Shown here one piece after another: positions 1 to 14,085 of a stretch of 64,000 nucleotides of DNA; the stretch's first letter is position 1; the number at the start of each line of letters is the position of its first letter. Where the stretch lies: the NCBI GenBank assembly GCA_026413225.1, contig CM048576.1, positions 1,124,501 through 1,188,500 of the forward strand, written 5' to 3'. Source of the DNA: Otis tarda (taxonomy: Eukaryota > Chordata > Aves > Otidiformes > Otididae). A program made the translations under genes and the position numbers. The notes beneath the pieces are model-generated. The model saw only the letters and a program-made list of their open reading frames with translations. It ran no database searches and was not told where the DNA came from.

Positions 1-3000
1 CAGGTTCAGGTATCTCTGCTTGCTTTGGCCGCTTCCCAGTTCGAGAGAGAGCTGGCAAAACCGCCGACGGGCGAAAGGGAAAAGCAAGGGGCGAAGCCGG
101 ATCACGAAGAGGGAGCAGAAAAGCTGGGGGGGTGCGACGGTTCTGGGGGTGCACGGGAAGGCGCGTGGGGCTGGTAGTTTGATGGGAGGAAAAAGATGAT
201 TTTTAGCAGGAGTGATGCAGTTGTAACGACTTTTCCCCCAGCCTGGGAGAAAATCTCCTGCTCCTTTCAGCATCTCGTGGCTGCGTCCGAGCTCCTCGGG
301 GTTCCTCAGGGCTGCAGCGGCCGCAGGGGTCCCCTATCCCCAGGGTGGGTAGCCTTGAGCTGCCACATCAGTGACCGGTCCCCTTGGCAGGCAATCTGCC
401 ACCCGGAGCCACCCGCTTTTCCCTTGCCACCTCCACCCAGGGCCACCAAGCCCGGGGAGGGACGTGGGGGGGATGTGCGGCCCACGCTGTCACACCTCTT
501 GGGCTTCTTGGCAGCCGTGCCTGCGCAAAAAGCCTTTCCTGCCAAGTCACAGGATGCGATGACGGTGCGGCTGGGAAAACTTCAAAACAGCCCAAACAAT
601 CGGAGATTGTCTGCGGGGAGCGGGCTCTAAAATTGGCTCCTTGGATTCGCACCAGGCTCACCCCTGGGGCCTTTGTCAGGAGCGCTGGGCTCAGCAGCGA
701 TGACGGAGAAGGGCTTAATCTCGTTTCCTATCTGTGATTCAGGTCGAATTTAGCCTGCCTTTGCCGGCTGCTCTCGTCCCTCCGGGACCCGGTGGCATCC
801 CGGCACCCAGACAGCGGCCGGGACCGACTTCCCACTGTCAGAAGCCCTGTAACGCCTATAGGACCCATATGACTCAGGAGTCAGTAATCCTTTTTTATTT
901 ATATTTCCCCCAATATATCGCTTAGGAACGCGGTCTCTTACAGAGCCATGGACTCCCAGTTGGGATTTTCAGACTCCTTCTCCCTCCCTCGCGCAGCAGC
1001 ATCCCTCCAACATCCCTCTCCCAAGCCCAACCCTTCGGAGGAAACCTTGGACAAAAGAAACCGGGAACAAAATCCAGGAGCAGGGAAGTGGCAGGCGAGG
1101 GTCTGTGTCAGATCAGCCGGATCCCCGGGAGGAAATAATTGAAACAAGGCTCCGGCGCGTGCCGGGAGATGGGATGCGGCGGGGAGACCGGTCTCCTGCC
1201 AGCCCGCTCTGGGTGCTGTTGGGCAGGGACCAGCCGCTCGCTGGGGTGGGGTAGGGTGCGGTGGGGGACAAAATAATTGGGTTTTTCAGGAGAGTGAGCT
1301 CTTGTGTGCATGCAGGTGCCTGGGGCTCGGAGCGGGGGAAGGCAGCGACTCACTGCAACAGGCTTATTTAAAAAAAAAAAAACTAAAAACCACTGGGAAA
1401 TGATGGAGAAACAGAGTCTGGGGGAGCGGTGGGGCTCCCCAAGCCCACCCTGCCCTGGCAGAGGCACATCCCTCCTTCCAGGAGAGACTCCACACGACGC
1501 GTGCATCCGTGGGATGCCCTCCTTCGCGGACGACGCTGAGGCGAGCGCCCGCTGTTTCCCCGGGGGGACGCGGCCCCTCGGGAGCGGGGTGTCCTGCCCT
1601 CCCGCTTTCGGGAGGTGATGCTTGCAAAGCCAAATTCCCAGAATGGCTTTACAGTCTTGCAAGCACGCCTTTGCCAGAGCGTCGATCGTGAGCAAAGGTT
1701 TGCAGCCTGGAAACTTGGAAGGGCCCGGCTGTTTTCCCTCCCTCGCTCCCAGGCTCTTTCATTCATGCTTCCTCTTCTCTTTTCCCCAGTGCATTTCTCG
1801 CTCACGCTCTCATTCATGCTCGCTTGCTCATTCTCATTTTCCTGGCTGTATTTTTAGCTCCCTCGCCGTTCGGAGGATGTGAACATTATCCCTGAGTCAT
1901 GACTTTGTGAGGAAACAGGCGGCTGGGGCTCCCATTACACCCCGTGAGGGCTCTTATCAGCTGCGGCCCAGGCTTGTTGGGGAGGGGGCTTTATCTCCCC
2001 TCTTCCTTTTTCTCCAGCTGCTGCATCCCAGCTCCTCCGCTGAGGCCGGGAGGCTCATCCCCCCTCCTCGACTGCGTCGTGAGGCAGAGCTCAAGGAGTT
2101 AAATGAAGATTGGCAGTCAGGAAATGGGAGCGAAGCGTAAGGGCCAAAGAGCATCCCCGGTGCCGCAAGAATTACATCAAGGTGTCTGGCAGGGCTTTGA
2201 CACCAAATGCTGCTGGTGTTCTTCCCAGCCCCTGCAAACAAACATGAGGTAATGGCACCTGGGGGCTCGGTCGTGAGCCTTCGGAAAACGCAAAGCCCCC
2301 GAGGATTTCGGCCTGGCTCGCGGTGAGGTTGAAGCGGCAGCGAAGTGTTACGCCGGCTCTGTTCCCACACGTGGACGAGCCGTTGAAACAAAAACTGTCC
2401 CACGCTAGGAATACTCGGAGCCCATCATGTCGTCGGGCCCCGTTCCCAAATGCCGGTGACAGATTGCAAAACAGCGCGCGGTCGTCTTCTGGCGGGAATA
2501 AAACAATAATCCCTGCCCGCACCCTGCCCTCGGGAGCCCACGGACGATTCCCAGTGACCCCCCGGGGCGATGCCGGAGGGAGGAGGATGCAGGGGGCCAG
2601 CTTTTTGGCGTCTCTCGGCCCAGCCACGCCTGTCACGACACGGCTTTGCTGCTCTCGATGCTCTGCGGAGGTCGTGAGGCCTGGCTTCACCTTTTCATGA
2701 CATTCAGGCTGTTTTCGGCTCGCTTCCTCCGACTTTCCTCTCTAACCTTTCTGTTATCTCCCGAATTGTCTCTCCTCCCTTTTCCACCCGTCTGCTTATT
2801 TTAGCTGCCTCTTCCTGCCCGCACGTGTGGCTGCCGCCCTGCCCTGCGCCAGTCCCCTCCCGCGCTCAGCGGCGCGGTGCTTTTTCCAAGCGGTTCAAAC
2901 GGATGCTCGCGGTCCTCGGTCCCCCCCATGGAGATGGTCCCGCTCCTTCGTCCCCCGCATCCGCAGAGATGCTGTGCTGGGAGCGCAGTCCTGCTGCATC

Positions 3001-6000
3001 CCCATCTTCCAGCCCGTTCGTCCGCCGTAGCGGGGGGACAACAAAATGGATGCCGTCACAAGCGGCCAGAAGAGATGAAAGGCTGACACGGGGTCAAGAA
3101 CCAGCTCCAGAAATTCAAGGAAGAAAAATCCATTGAGGGCTGCTAAAGAAACCGCTTTTGGGTCAGGAAATCCTAGAACTGGTTCCCAGTATGAGCCCAC
3201 AGTGGGGCCACTGGTTTGGCTTAAGGCAACCATTTCACACCTCTGAGCTGGTGGCTTTCTTCCCTGGGACAGACAGAGCCCCTGGAGGGATACTGGGGAA
3301 AAAGGGACCTGAGGAGGGAAGGAGGGATGTTTTTCCATCTCGGAGACACAGAGGGGATGCCGATGGTGCAGGGCATCTCCCTTCTCCACCCGGGGCCCCT
3401 GGGCGTACGTGGTGGGTAGGAGAGGACCAGCAGGATCTTGGGGACCTTCGTGGTCGTGTTTGTCCAAGAAAGGAGGCCGTTTGCAGCCCCAGAGCCAAAA
3501 CAGGCCAACAGTGGAAGCCAGGGCTTCCTGGGCTGAGCCCGGTTGCTAAATAAAAGACAAAAGAAAGAGTAATTAGATGCCATTAATTGTTGTTAAGAGG
3601 ATTTTTGCTGGCGGCCAGCACTCCCCTTGGGAGGACGCAGTCCTGGCCTTCCCCAGCACGGCTGCAATAACACTCGTGTGCGGATCAGGTTTATTTTAGG
3701 CACCCCTGGCTCCCCTCTTTTCTCCCAGCAACACCCATCCTCTCCCTCTCCTCCGACCACACTCGCGGAGGCCAAAACGGGGACGGGGAGGTGAGGACGA
3801 CCGGCGACCAGAGTGGGACGTACCCACCCCGGGCTAACGGGACAGCAATTCAGCTTGGAGGGGAGCGCGAAGGGTTGGTCCTGGAGACATTAGAAGGATC
3901 CTCTGCCATTTACCTGTGCTCTGGCTTCTGTGTTGTCCCATTAGAGTTTATTAATTATGATAGCTATTATTTTGTTGCATGATGAACACAGCCCTGTCGG
4001 CAGGCCCTGGGACGTTGCCTGGAATTAGAAGCAATTTAATAACGAGGAGCCGAACGCTGAGGCCCTGCTTTCACTCCGGCCTTATTGCTGAAAAGCCCCG
4101 CTGGCTTTCATCAAGAAGAGACGCGCAGCACGCGGCCGCGGGCCCTCCGGCTCCATCTGGGTGCTTTTAGGGCGATCCTGCTCGGAAACATCACGGAGAC
4201 ACAAGGCTCGAGCAAGCAATTCCACTTCCCACGCTGGAGAAGGGGATGCAAAGTAGGGATGCAGCCCCTGGGGAAGGAACAAGGGGATTTGGGGCTGACA
4301 TTTTATTTTTCCCCCAATTCTTTTTATTTTTCCTCCAGGCTTGCTCAGGAACTCCCGATTTGCCCTCCCTCCGCTCAGACCACCGTATTTTTTCCCCTCC
4401 AGAGGTCACGGTGCGGGCTAGGAGAGGGCAGCCACTTCTGGGGCGCACGCCGCGTGACCGAGAGCTTTGGCAAACCGCGTGGGAGGCCGAGATGACCGCA
4501 GCCTCCACCCGACGAGAGCGGAGCACCCGTTTAGGGACCACCTTCCCACCTAAGACCCGCCTTGGGCTTTGAAGTTCCTCCACATCTTACAGACAACGAG
4601 CTCTTCTCCTCCTTGACGCAATTATTTGTAATGCCGAAGCCCGTAGCGTGCTCCTACCCCAGCGTCGTAGAAGCTGTTCTCGCTTTATCAAAACCCCAAA
4701 CCTTTGTAGTTCACCATTAAAAGCTTTTTTAAATTTTTTTTTTTTTTTTATTTTTAAATTCACGGCAGCGGTAAGCAGCACCTTCCCAGAAAGCCGCATC
4801 TCGGGCGCTGTGTTTTCAAGAGAGGGTTTGCTGTCAACGGGAGGGAAGCATCTCTGCTTCCCCTCTCCCTCCTAGGGCTGTGAGCGGCTGGGAAAGCACA
4901 CGCACGCCTCCTGAAGGCAATCCTCGCCCGGGGGGGCAAGGTGAGAGGGTCCAGCTCTCTGATAAAAGAGAATTATTGCACACAAGCACATTTGCTTTGG
5001 CAAAAAAACCGCCGCGCCGTTGGGAGGTTTGCGCTCGTGAGGACCCGGAGCACCCAAATGGGGCGTTATCCTGTTTTTTGGGGGGTTGTTTCTGCCTCCG
5101 CTCACCCCCACGGCAGCATCTGGAGAAGCTCACAGCCCTCAGGCTGTTTATCTCCGCTGCACATCTGGAGGGCAGGGAAGTGCTGTCACCCCCCCGGCGT
5201 AGGAAAGGAGCGGATTTACTTTCGTAAACGGTCGGGAGCTGAGCTAGAGCGAGAGGTCAAGCGACTCGGCGCTCCAAAAAAGCACATTTTCCAATTAAAA
5301 TCAAATCCTCACCGGTGTTCCGGTGAAGCCCTTCCATTTCGACCCCTAAAAAATGATAATGCATCAGTCTCCTCTCTTTCTTTCTGGCTGGGTAGCGAAA
5401 GAAAACACTTTAACCAGTTTCACTTCCTTTCCCTATCAGCAGCAAGTCAACCCTACTTAAAAATTCTCATCTATTAGCACAAGTGGGTTGTGACATTATT
5501 GTGTTTTCATTTAAATTAAACAGAAGAGGAAAGGGAGAGGCATTTCTCCAGTAACGGAGCGGCTTGTTTTTCAGGTGAAAGTGGATCTGGACTCTTTAAG
5601 ACAGTTTCTAAACTGTCGACTTCACTTAAAAGACGCACGCTACGTGAAACGGCGTCTGAGCCAGGTGCATCGCGCCGACGACGACTTGTACACATTTCCC
5701 GGTACCTCTCATTATTTTTTTTTTTAATTTTCTTTTTATTTTCAGGACTCAACGTAGGCACATACTTTACATTTTGCCTTTTCTCTGAAGCGACTCTCTC
5801 CACTTCCCTCTGTTTCTGGAATTGTTTTAAGCTCGCTGCAAGCTCTGGCCTGAAAAGCATCATCGGGAGCCGCCTGGCGCCGTCTGGCCGGCACTGCAAG
5901 CCCTGGGCTGGAGCCAGCAAACCCTGTGAGAAGGGTTAGAGATGAGTGAGCCTCAGCCAAGCGGAGCGCAAACCCACCGAGGTCACAAGATCTGGCAGGT

Positions 6001-7141
6001 GCAGACAGGCTGGTAGCTGAAGAACGACTCCTTTTCTGTCCCCTTTTCTCCTTTAGGGAGGCAAAAGTCATCACCAACACGCTCTTTTCCTCTTAGTTCA
6101 GCTGGAAAACACGCACGAGGGTTGTAAACTCCTAAACTCATCCTCGGCCTCCGTCCTTTTCCGTTCACCTTTGTAAGGTCTGGAGCGCGACGCCGCTGTT
6201 GTCAGATCCGGATCGTGCTTTTCGTCTTAATTTTGCACCCAGTGGATTCATTCACTGCTGGCTTTTCTGGCTCGCTTTCCACATTCATCTCCCAAGCGCT
6301 GAAAAGAGGAGATGGAGCCAAAAATATATTCTCCGTGCTCTGCTCGTTTTGGCCGCTCTGCTTGCAGGGCTGGGGAGCTTGCAGCGGCTTTTCCTTGCTG
6401 CTGAAATTATTGGGAGGTGAGTTCTCTCGGGAGAAAAGGGTGTAAAAGGGGAACCCCTAAATGCTGAAGGATTAGGAAAAGGATGGACGGTGGAGAAGAT
6501 GCATTTGCAATCATGATTTGAGTGCCCAACCATCCCTGGGAGCCAAAAGCCACGATCGTTTGGAGGTTTTTTGGCGGGTAGCGTGAAACGAGCTCAGCAG
6601 AGGCTCAATCTGCTCCCAGCTCCAACCACCACAACCACCACCTGGGCTGAAGAGGCAGGTGTGGGGCAACGAAAGCCATGGGGAGGAGGAGGCAGGGGGG
6701 TCCCCAGCGGGTGAAACGAAGCCACCTCACGCGGTGACATACTCGACTGCACGCCGCAGGAGTCGGCCGGCGCGCAGAGCTCACAGCGCGCGGGCTGGGG
6801 GTAACCTAGCTGGCACTGACTCATTCCTGAACTCCCGACCTGCCTGTCTACCCTCCTCCTTCTGATCGATGACGCCTTGGTTTACTTCTTATTTTCCTGC
6901 ATTAGACTGAGCAGCCATGTCTCCCATTTTCCTCCCGGGGAAGAGGTCCCCTTGAGGGAGTGTTGCTTTACGGCCAACCAGTAAGTGCGAAGGACCCAAG
7001 CCAGACACCAGTCAACACTTGGGATGATGCCCAAAATTTTCCCCAGCGCCTCTTTCTCTCTCCAAGGGGTTATCCCATAGCAGCAGAGCTGGGTAGCCAA
7101 ACTCAGCAGCCTGGATGGCCCATGCCAGAGCATTTATCTGG
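1..7141. other. Non-coding spacer, G+C-rich, no gene recognised
   Basis: No coding exon, RNA gene or recognisable repeat was found. The stretch has moderate to high G+C with scattered CpGs and a T16 run at 4734-4749. Open frames of up to 195 codons (1108-1695, reverse) overlap other frames and resemble nothing known. By synteny with human, the left side should lead towards divergently oriented ETS1, but no ETS1 exon was identified. Confidence 0.6.
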
Positions 7142-7252
7142 TTGAAGATGTCCCATCTGGTTGGAGATGTTCTTGCTCCTCATAGGAGGGCTGGACTAGA
7201 TGACCTTTCAAGGTCCCTTCCAACCCTAACGATTCTATGATTTCTTCATGCT
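7142..7252 (+). mobile_element. CR1 LINE, 3' end fragment
   Basis: The sequence runs from GTTGGAGATGTTCTTGCTCC through GGACTAGATGACC and CAAGGTCCCTTCCAACCC to GATTCTATGATT. This is the standard avian CR1 3' end with its short tail. It is 5'-truncated, as most CR1 copies are, and non-coding. Confidence 0.88.
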
Positions 7253-7564
7253 GGCATTTCTGCACAGTACGTGGTCCCTCCAGCAGCAGTCATCTCCCCA
7301 AGCAGGGGTGCAACCCAAACCCTACAGTGCCCTGTCTGCCTCCCAGGTCCCCACGTGGCCCTCTGAGCTCTTGCCCCCATTTGAAGTCTAGAGAAGAGAT
7401 AATTTACTGGGGAATGGCATTGCTTCAGGTACCAGTGAAAAGAAATCCCTAGGTACTGGTAGCTTTCCAAGCAGTTCAGAGGCTTTCCCATACCCCGGGG
7501 CGCTTTTGTTTTAAAGGCACGTGAAGAGTCCCATACTTTGGCTGCAGATCTGAACTTTCAGAGA

Positions 7565-7790
7565 TCTTAAAGCCAGAAAGGACCATAGATTATCCAGGCT
7601 GACTTCCTGTCTAACGCAGGCCAGATGAGTCCATCCCCTTATTCCTACAGCGAGCCCAATAATTTCTGTTTGGCTATACATCTCTTCCAAAAAGGCATCC
7701 GGTCTTGATTTAAAGACTTCAAGAGATGGAGAATCCATCACTTCCCATGGCAGCTTGTGCCAATGGTTATTTCTAATAAAGGAGGAAGCT
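7565..7790 (-). mobile_element. Ancient CR1-like LINE fragment
   Basis: Blocks such as AGAAAGGACCATAGATTATC, TTAAAGACTTCAAG and GGAGAATCCATCACTTCC appear in the order of old amniote (turtle/crocodile-type) CR1 3' regions read in reverse. The copy is much more diverged from the bird CR1 consensus than those at 50.8 and 63.6 kb, so it is probably an older insertion. Confidence 0.65.
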
Positions 7791-7849
7791 ATTTAGAGCT
7801 GGGCTTACATGTCAGAAGCCTCTCTGGGTAAAGAAACACTCACAGGCTG

Positions 7850-7950
7850 TCTCACCAGTAAAATAAAAGCAGAAGGTAGTCACTGAAGAAGGATCTTGCC
7901 CCCAAAAGTGTGTCTGTTCTTTCCCACTGGTGCAGTTGATCTATCTTGAG
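7850..7950. repeat. Possible old interspersed repeat
   Basis: The segment with CACTGAAGAAGGATCTTG, then AAAAGTGTGTCTGTTC and GGTGCAGTTGATCTATC, resembles the end of a sauropsid repeat that I know from turtle sequence (TGAAGAAG ... GAAAGCTTGTCT ... AGTTGGTCCAATAA). The match is weak and from memory. Confidence 0.3.
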
Positions 7951-10900
7951 TTGGTCTTTTCTCTACAAGCATCACCTTCCATCATGGCTGTAAAAACATG
8001 GCTTCAGCACGTCTGCACTTTCGTTCTAAGTTGGTAATCTTTCTCAGATGCAACCCAGCACGCACACGTTTCACAAGAAATCTTCCCTGGGAGCGTGTAG
8101 CCACCTTGGTCCTTCCAGCCTCCATGCAGATGTCTGCTTGTCCCGAAAACCTGGGACAGTTGTACGGACACCTAGGTCTACGTCCTCTTATCCCAGGTTT
8201 CTCCAGTGGACATCTCCCAGTGTCTGAGCGAGCCGGCCCTTGGCCACCGGCCAGTTGGCTGAGCCGCAACCCGGCCAGGACAGTCAACATGGGCAAGCAG
8301 GAGGAAGCATTTGGGACAGCTGATGACAAGCAGGATGTGCCTTGGAGGTAGGACATATGTCCACTGCCTACGCTACTGACTTGGACTCATCCTTAATCGT
8401 GGATTCCCATCGGGCAGATTTGGATGACCAAGCCATGGCCCTGCTGACCGCCAAAATTGTCTTTCTGTGGAGAAATATTTGGGAGTTATCTCTCTGTTTC
8501 TCCCCCAGTGCCATCAGACTGTACAGGAGCGTGCAAAAGCAGATGTTCTTGCAACCCACTTTGACTGAGTTATTTATATCCACGTAATATTTGACGTTTC
8601 CTGTTCTATTAAAGGTCCCCAAGCCAGTTTCAAAGCAGTAAAGCAGTGATGGCCCTTGGAGCTCCTGGAGCATCTCAGACAGCGTGGAAAAGCAGTGCTG
8701 GGAGAGCGGCGTAGGAGCGGGAGGGAGCTGCTCTGAAGCATCGTGACAATTTAATGCACCAAGATAAAAATTTGCGCTTCTATAGGAGGGCTGTCCAGAC
8801 TCTTAGTGAGGAGATTTGGCATCCGCCGAGCACCTGTATGAGTCAACCTTAAACGTCTGTGGGAACTCGCTTGTTCATCGGGTTTAAATAACCCTTCCTT
8901 TGCAGGATAAGGATTGCAACCTGGCAGCCCATCCGGCAAAAAGAGTTGGACCAAATCTGAGCCAAGCCCACGGTCACCCCTGGTGCTGCTGGCCAAGGGG
9001 ACAGAACTGCCATCAAATTCCAGGTCTCTTAGATCTTCCAAAATCAGATGAGAGAGATTGCCAGGATGAGGGGAAAACGTCTCATGTGGTCTCAGCTGAT
9101 CGACACAGACTCCCAGCCCACACACCACAGGGAGGGCAAAATATGGTACGGAGGAAGAACCAGGGTGAAAATCCATCTGGGAAGCTCGTTGTTTGAAAGA
9201 CCACATCCTACAAAAAGCTCGCGTGGCTGGGCCAGGGCTGATGCCGAAATAGCACAGGGGGAGGATGAGGACTTCCACATCCCTTCTTGGCAGCCTCAGG
9301 CCTTCTCCCCGAACAAACATGCCCAATTTCTCTCTCTGCTTCTCAGAATTTCCTCTCCATCCAAGGGGACCTGAAGTAGCAAGGGATTTCAGAGAGCAGG
9401 TTTGGGCTCTTTGACATAAACGCTATTTTTCCAAGCTGCCACAAGGTGCCAGCATTTCTGAATGTTACCGTGCTGGGAGCCAAGCCGGGGGAGGAACCTG
9501 CAGAATGGGGTCTTCTGCTCCACTGGCTCCCCTCCAGCCCTGCCCAGGCTCTCACTGACCCCCTCTACCTCCCCATATTTGTTAAAGGGCAAAGATAAGG
9601 TGGGAGAAAGCATCTTCATGGGGAGGTGGACATCATCGCTGTCCACGCTGCAGACAAGTGTTGGTTCACCAGCTTTGGGGCTGCATCATGGTGATCAACC
9701 CATCGCTGTCTTCTCATGAGGCACATCTTGGGCACCCCGTGTCCGTGAGGACCACGGCTTCTCTGGCTGGGCTGGGGGCTGCCTCCTCCCACACTCAACA
9801 TCCTTCTCCAGCACCGTGCAAACACTGCTGCTGGACTTCTTCATCAGCATCTGCAGGCGCGTTGCACTAGGAGATTTCCCTCTCACTTCCTCAAACTGAG
9901 AGAGAGAAAGATGAGGCAGTTCTCCATTTTCTCGTAGCAGTTGCAGCCGGAGGATGTTCCTCAGGCCAGCCCCGGGCAGCTCACAGCTTTCTTTCGGTTC
10001 TGTTCATGCCTCATCTGACCACCCTGTGCCCTCCATCAGCTCCCAGCAGGAGGAGAAGGACTTTGTGGACCCAATCCTCCTTCAGGAGTCACTTCCCTGG
10101 GGGACCCAGAGCCTCTTGGATGTCCCCTTAGATGACAGTGCCACCAAGAAGGAGCAGCTGATGAGGCTTTTCCAACTCAGTTGAGGTTTTTTCCTCTCAT
10201 GGAAAGACGTACAAGAAATATAGCTTCCCCATCATGCTGATAACCTCCTGACCCCCTGCTAGTTTGCTGGCAGTCCCCAGCAAGCCCTTGGTAATTCCTC
10301 TAATCCTCCATACATCCCGATCCCCACTAAAACAGTCCATCCCTTCCGCACGAAGCCGAGACACCCGGGAGACGGGATGCAGCGACCTGTCGCGGTGGCC
10401 GAAACCCTCGGTGGCTCCGCGTTTCTTCCGTGACTCCTTAAAAGCAGCGTCCACAGTGGCCGGTGAGACACGGCATCCCTCAAAACCTTTCTCTAAAATG
10501 AGATCCAGCAGTCCTGATTCACAGCTCTACCCGCTCCCCTGGGAGATAGATGGGAGAATTAAGACATTTGTTTCTATAAAAATGTATTTTTTTTTTCCCT
10601 TTTGGCTTTTTTCATGGATCTTCTTTCCCACACCAAAATTGAAGTTGATAGGTAATACGGTAAAAAATATAAATCCCCTTTCGCTTTCAGATCAGCCAGC
10701 TGGTTTGGAGCTTTATTAGTAAGACCACAACACGGGAGGACAATTTGACTTGGGAACACGCCTTTGCGATCGTTCAATTCCTCGCCTCGCTGCGGCAAAT
10801 CTGTACCGATGTCAGCGGAGCAGCCTCAATTTTCACAGCCCCGAGCCCAGGCCAAGGACTTCTGTACCTCGAAATAATTTTTACGCTTTCCAGTCTTCCA

Positions 10901-13900
10901 GCATCCCGCTTGCCGCGGCTCCGCAGAGGTGTTAGATAAATTTCCTGTTTCGCTTTATCAGTGAATATTTAGCGAGACAGCCCCTGCTTCCAGACAATGC
11001 TGTCTCCATAAAAGAGAGCCGTGAAAACGGCGCTGGAGAGTAATTACTTTCCTGCTCACCGCAGGCCGGCAGTTCAAAACCACAGCTGGAGAGCCGACAG
11101 CGCGTGCTCTCTTGCGACAGACCGGGGATGCTCATAAACGGAGCGAGGGCCAGAACGCGTGCACGGCTTTTTTTCCTCACACGCACAGATATAAAACGGA
11201 TCTCTCAGCTCAAAAGTGGAAAACCAAATGTTTTACTTTATGCCCCCAATTTATTTTTGTTACAGATTATCTCTTTTCTTTAAATAACGAAAAAAATATT
11301 GATTTGTCGTTTCCTAATAATATTTCCGTTCTGCAGTCGGGGCAAGTCCGTGAAATCTTTTCACTCAGAAAATAAAACAGTATTTTATCATTGCCTTTCT
11401 TCGGGGAAAACCTCCAGCCAAAATTTTACGTGTGACTTATTACCTGGCACTTAAAGCGCGTCAGAGAGGCGTTTTCCCTAGGTCACGAAGCAAAGCCCTA
11501 CCAAAGCCAAACCTCAGACTTAGCCCCGCTGATTATTCATCTCTTTCCATACCACGCCTCAAATTTAGGCTTTCTGGCACTGGGAAATACTGGAGGTTGC
11601 CCAGTTTAACTGGGCAGGAGACACAGGGGACACTCTCCCAGTCACTGGGTGCCACTGGGCAGTGGAGGACCGGCAGCAAAGATGCCGAAACATCTGGGTG
11701 GCGCGGTAGAAGATGTGACGGAGACGTTCCTGCTCCTTTCTCCGCTGCTGTGTCGCTAACATAACGCAGAGGAGTCTAAAAAATAAACATGCTGCGGCCA
11801 GATGTTTAGAACATCTGGTCAGGCCAATAAAGCGAAAAAACAACAACAAAAAATAAATGTGGAAAAAAAAAAAAAGAAGGGAAAGAAGGCGTATTCATGA
11901 AGCCTGCAGGTCACAGCTTTCTTTTTGACGTGATGTGATGGGATTTCTGTGAAATCCTCGCGGCACGTTGACAGCGCAGATGTAAGCAACGTCCCTGCTC
12001 CCAGGGAAAAACACTCACATCCCTGGTCGGCAAGCCGGGAAAGCCGAGGGGATTTGGACACCCGCCTGCCAAGGGCAACCTCCTGGAGATCTGCAGCTCT
12101 CCTGCTGTACGGGCTTCTCTGATGGACATTTACGGCCCGTTTCATCTGCACGTGACATAATCTTGACTGTATTTATAGCATCCCTGGGTGGTAAGGAAGT
12201 GTTCTCATCCCTCTTCCGCAAACTCATCCCAAAGTGCAAACAAGGCACCACCATGGGCTGTGACCGCACCTCCACGGAGATGAAACTTTGGGAAGTCAGC
12301 AGGAGCAAGGTGCCGCAGGGTGTTCGTGGCTCCCGATGCAGCTCCCTGCCCAAGATCACCCACGAAGAGCAGGCGGGAAGAGAAACCCAAGTCTTTGAAG
12401 CCAAGACTTGAGACCTTGCTTGGATGATCTTCTCTTGGTGGTCTAAGCGTAAGTCAATGTCATGGGGTGTCCTTGGGTCTGCAGGCAGCCCGGCGAGGAA
12501 ATGCCGCTCCGTTAGCATACCTAAAAAGGACAAATGCCCATTTCAGAGGGCAGGACAACATGTCCCCGCAGAAAGGGAAGCTCGTGGAGTTACACCAGTG
12601 CCCTTAGGTTGGTGCAATCCTGTATGGGGACATCCTGATCTGTTTTTCTGCTCTAGTTAACCTCAGCCGTACCGAAGTGGGGTCAGTTCTCAGCTTACAC
12701 CTGGCTCTGCAGCCCACCTTCTGCATTGATGTCATTGATTTAAGCTCAGACACTGAGCTCTCCAGGTGTAAGTCCATGCAAAACCACCCGTCTTTTCCCT
12801 AGCTTGACCTTGCAAGTCAACGACAGGTCCAAGGACATCAGACCTCAACATGGCCCATGTCTCCAAGCGCTCACAGGAGCCCTGGCCACGTGACGGGCCT
12901 GACTCTGCTTACAATTTTCACATCAGGGCATGCGGTTGCTTCAAGAAAGCCCAGAAATCACAGCTGAAAGGTTGTGACTGGGTCTGGATCATCTTGCATG
13001 ACGTTTGTACCTTTGTTGAGCTTTCAGATCCGCTCATCTGTGCGCCACGCTGCGACGCCGGAGGCAGACAGCGGAATATTTTGTCTTGCTCGGTCTAAGC
13101 CTTGCTGCCGCTGAGAGCTGAACCCAGTCCTGCAGCTCTGCTCAAAGCTGCTGCATCCCACCAAGAGCGTCAATCCCATCCTGCATGCTCCTGGCTGGGG
13201 ACAGGGATCCCTGGGAGCAAAGCCAGGGGACGGCATGCCAGAAGAGGGCAGACACCGCCGCGGTAGGTTCTGCATATGTAAATATATGTATATATATATA
13301 GATATATATAAAGTCTGAAGTCAGGAGAAATGAATCATTTGGCAGAGGTGGAGCTCTTTTGGTGACAGGCTTTGGCTTGCGCGCAGGTCTCCCAGCAAGA
13401 CCGGGAACCAGCCGTGCAAAGAAAAACACCTCCGACGGTGGCCGGCCAGCGGATAGAGAAGCCAACGGGTCTTTGGGCGGCGTGTCCCAGCAGCCAGCGA
13501 GCGCGATGGGCTGCAGCGGTGACCTCAGTAGGGAACAGAAAGGCAACAGCAGTGTGGCTTCCAAGTTAAATAAAGAGAGATATTCCACTCGGTGCCTTTC
13601 AGCCGCCCTTTCTGGAGCCCGCCTGTGCTCATTCCTCCGCAGCCATTTAAAAAAGGCCCAGGCAGAGATGCAGAGAGCTTTCTCTGCACCAGCGAACCTG
13701 ATTTACTTGCCACTCTGCCCAGGTTTGAGCTCTACCCTCTGCATCATTTAATTCCCCCGGAGCAAGGGGTTAAGTAAAATAAATATGGAAAATAAGAGCT
13801 CAAGGAGAAAAAATTGGCTTCTTTGCACAAAAAAAAAAAAAAAAAAAATTTCTTTCTCTGGGTGGTGCTGCCCTGTCTCTGGCCAGCATGGGAAGGTTCA

Positions 13901-14085
13901 GCATCCTTCTCCTCGTCTGTCAAGGTTGCTTGCCTCTCCATCTCATGGTGCCCAGTCAAGTGGAAACTACCATGATGTAGATCTTCCCTTGGCAATTTTG
14001 GGATGCATCAGGGCAGTGAACAATCTCGGGCCTTGAAAACTGGAAATCTTCCTGTGCCTTGTGAAACTACCATGAGGAGAAGAAG
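7951..14085. other. Non-coding spacer, no gene recognised
   Basis: Nothing with a recognisable product was seen. It includes a 76-codon ATG frame at 9954-10184 with a somewhat protein-like acidic C-terminal half (see findings), TA-rich sequence at 13275-13312 and an A20 run at 13829-13848. Confidence 0.55.

Noticed and set aside
1108..1695. 195-codon reverse open frame (and similar long frames at 33734-34321, 38508-39134, 40959-41822 and 8751-9326)
   Set aside because: They lie in G+C-rich or purine-biased DNA, overlap other long frames, have low-complexity proline, serine or arginine content, and resemble no protein I know. The last part of 40959-41822 is simply the reverse of the CT tract and FLI1 exon 1.
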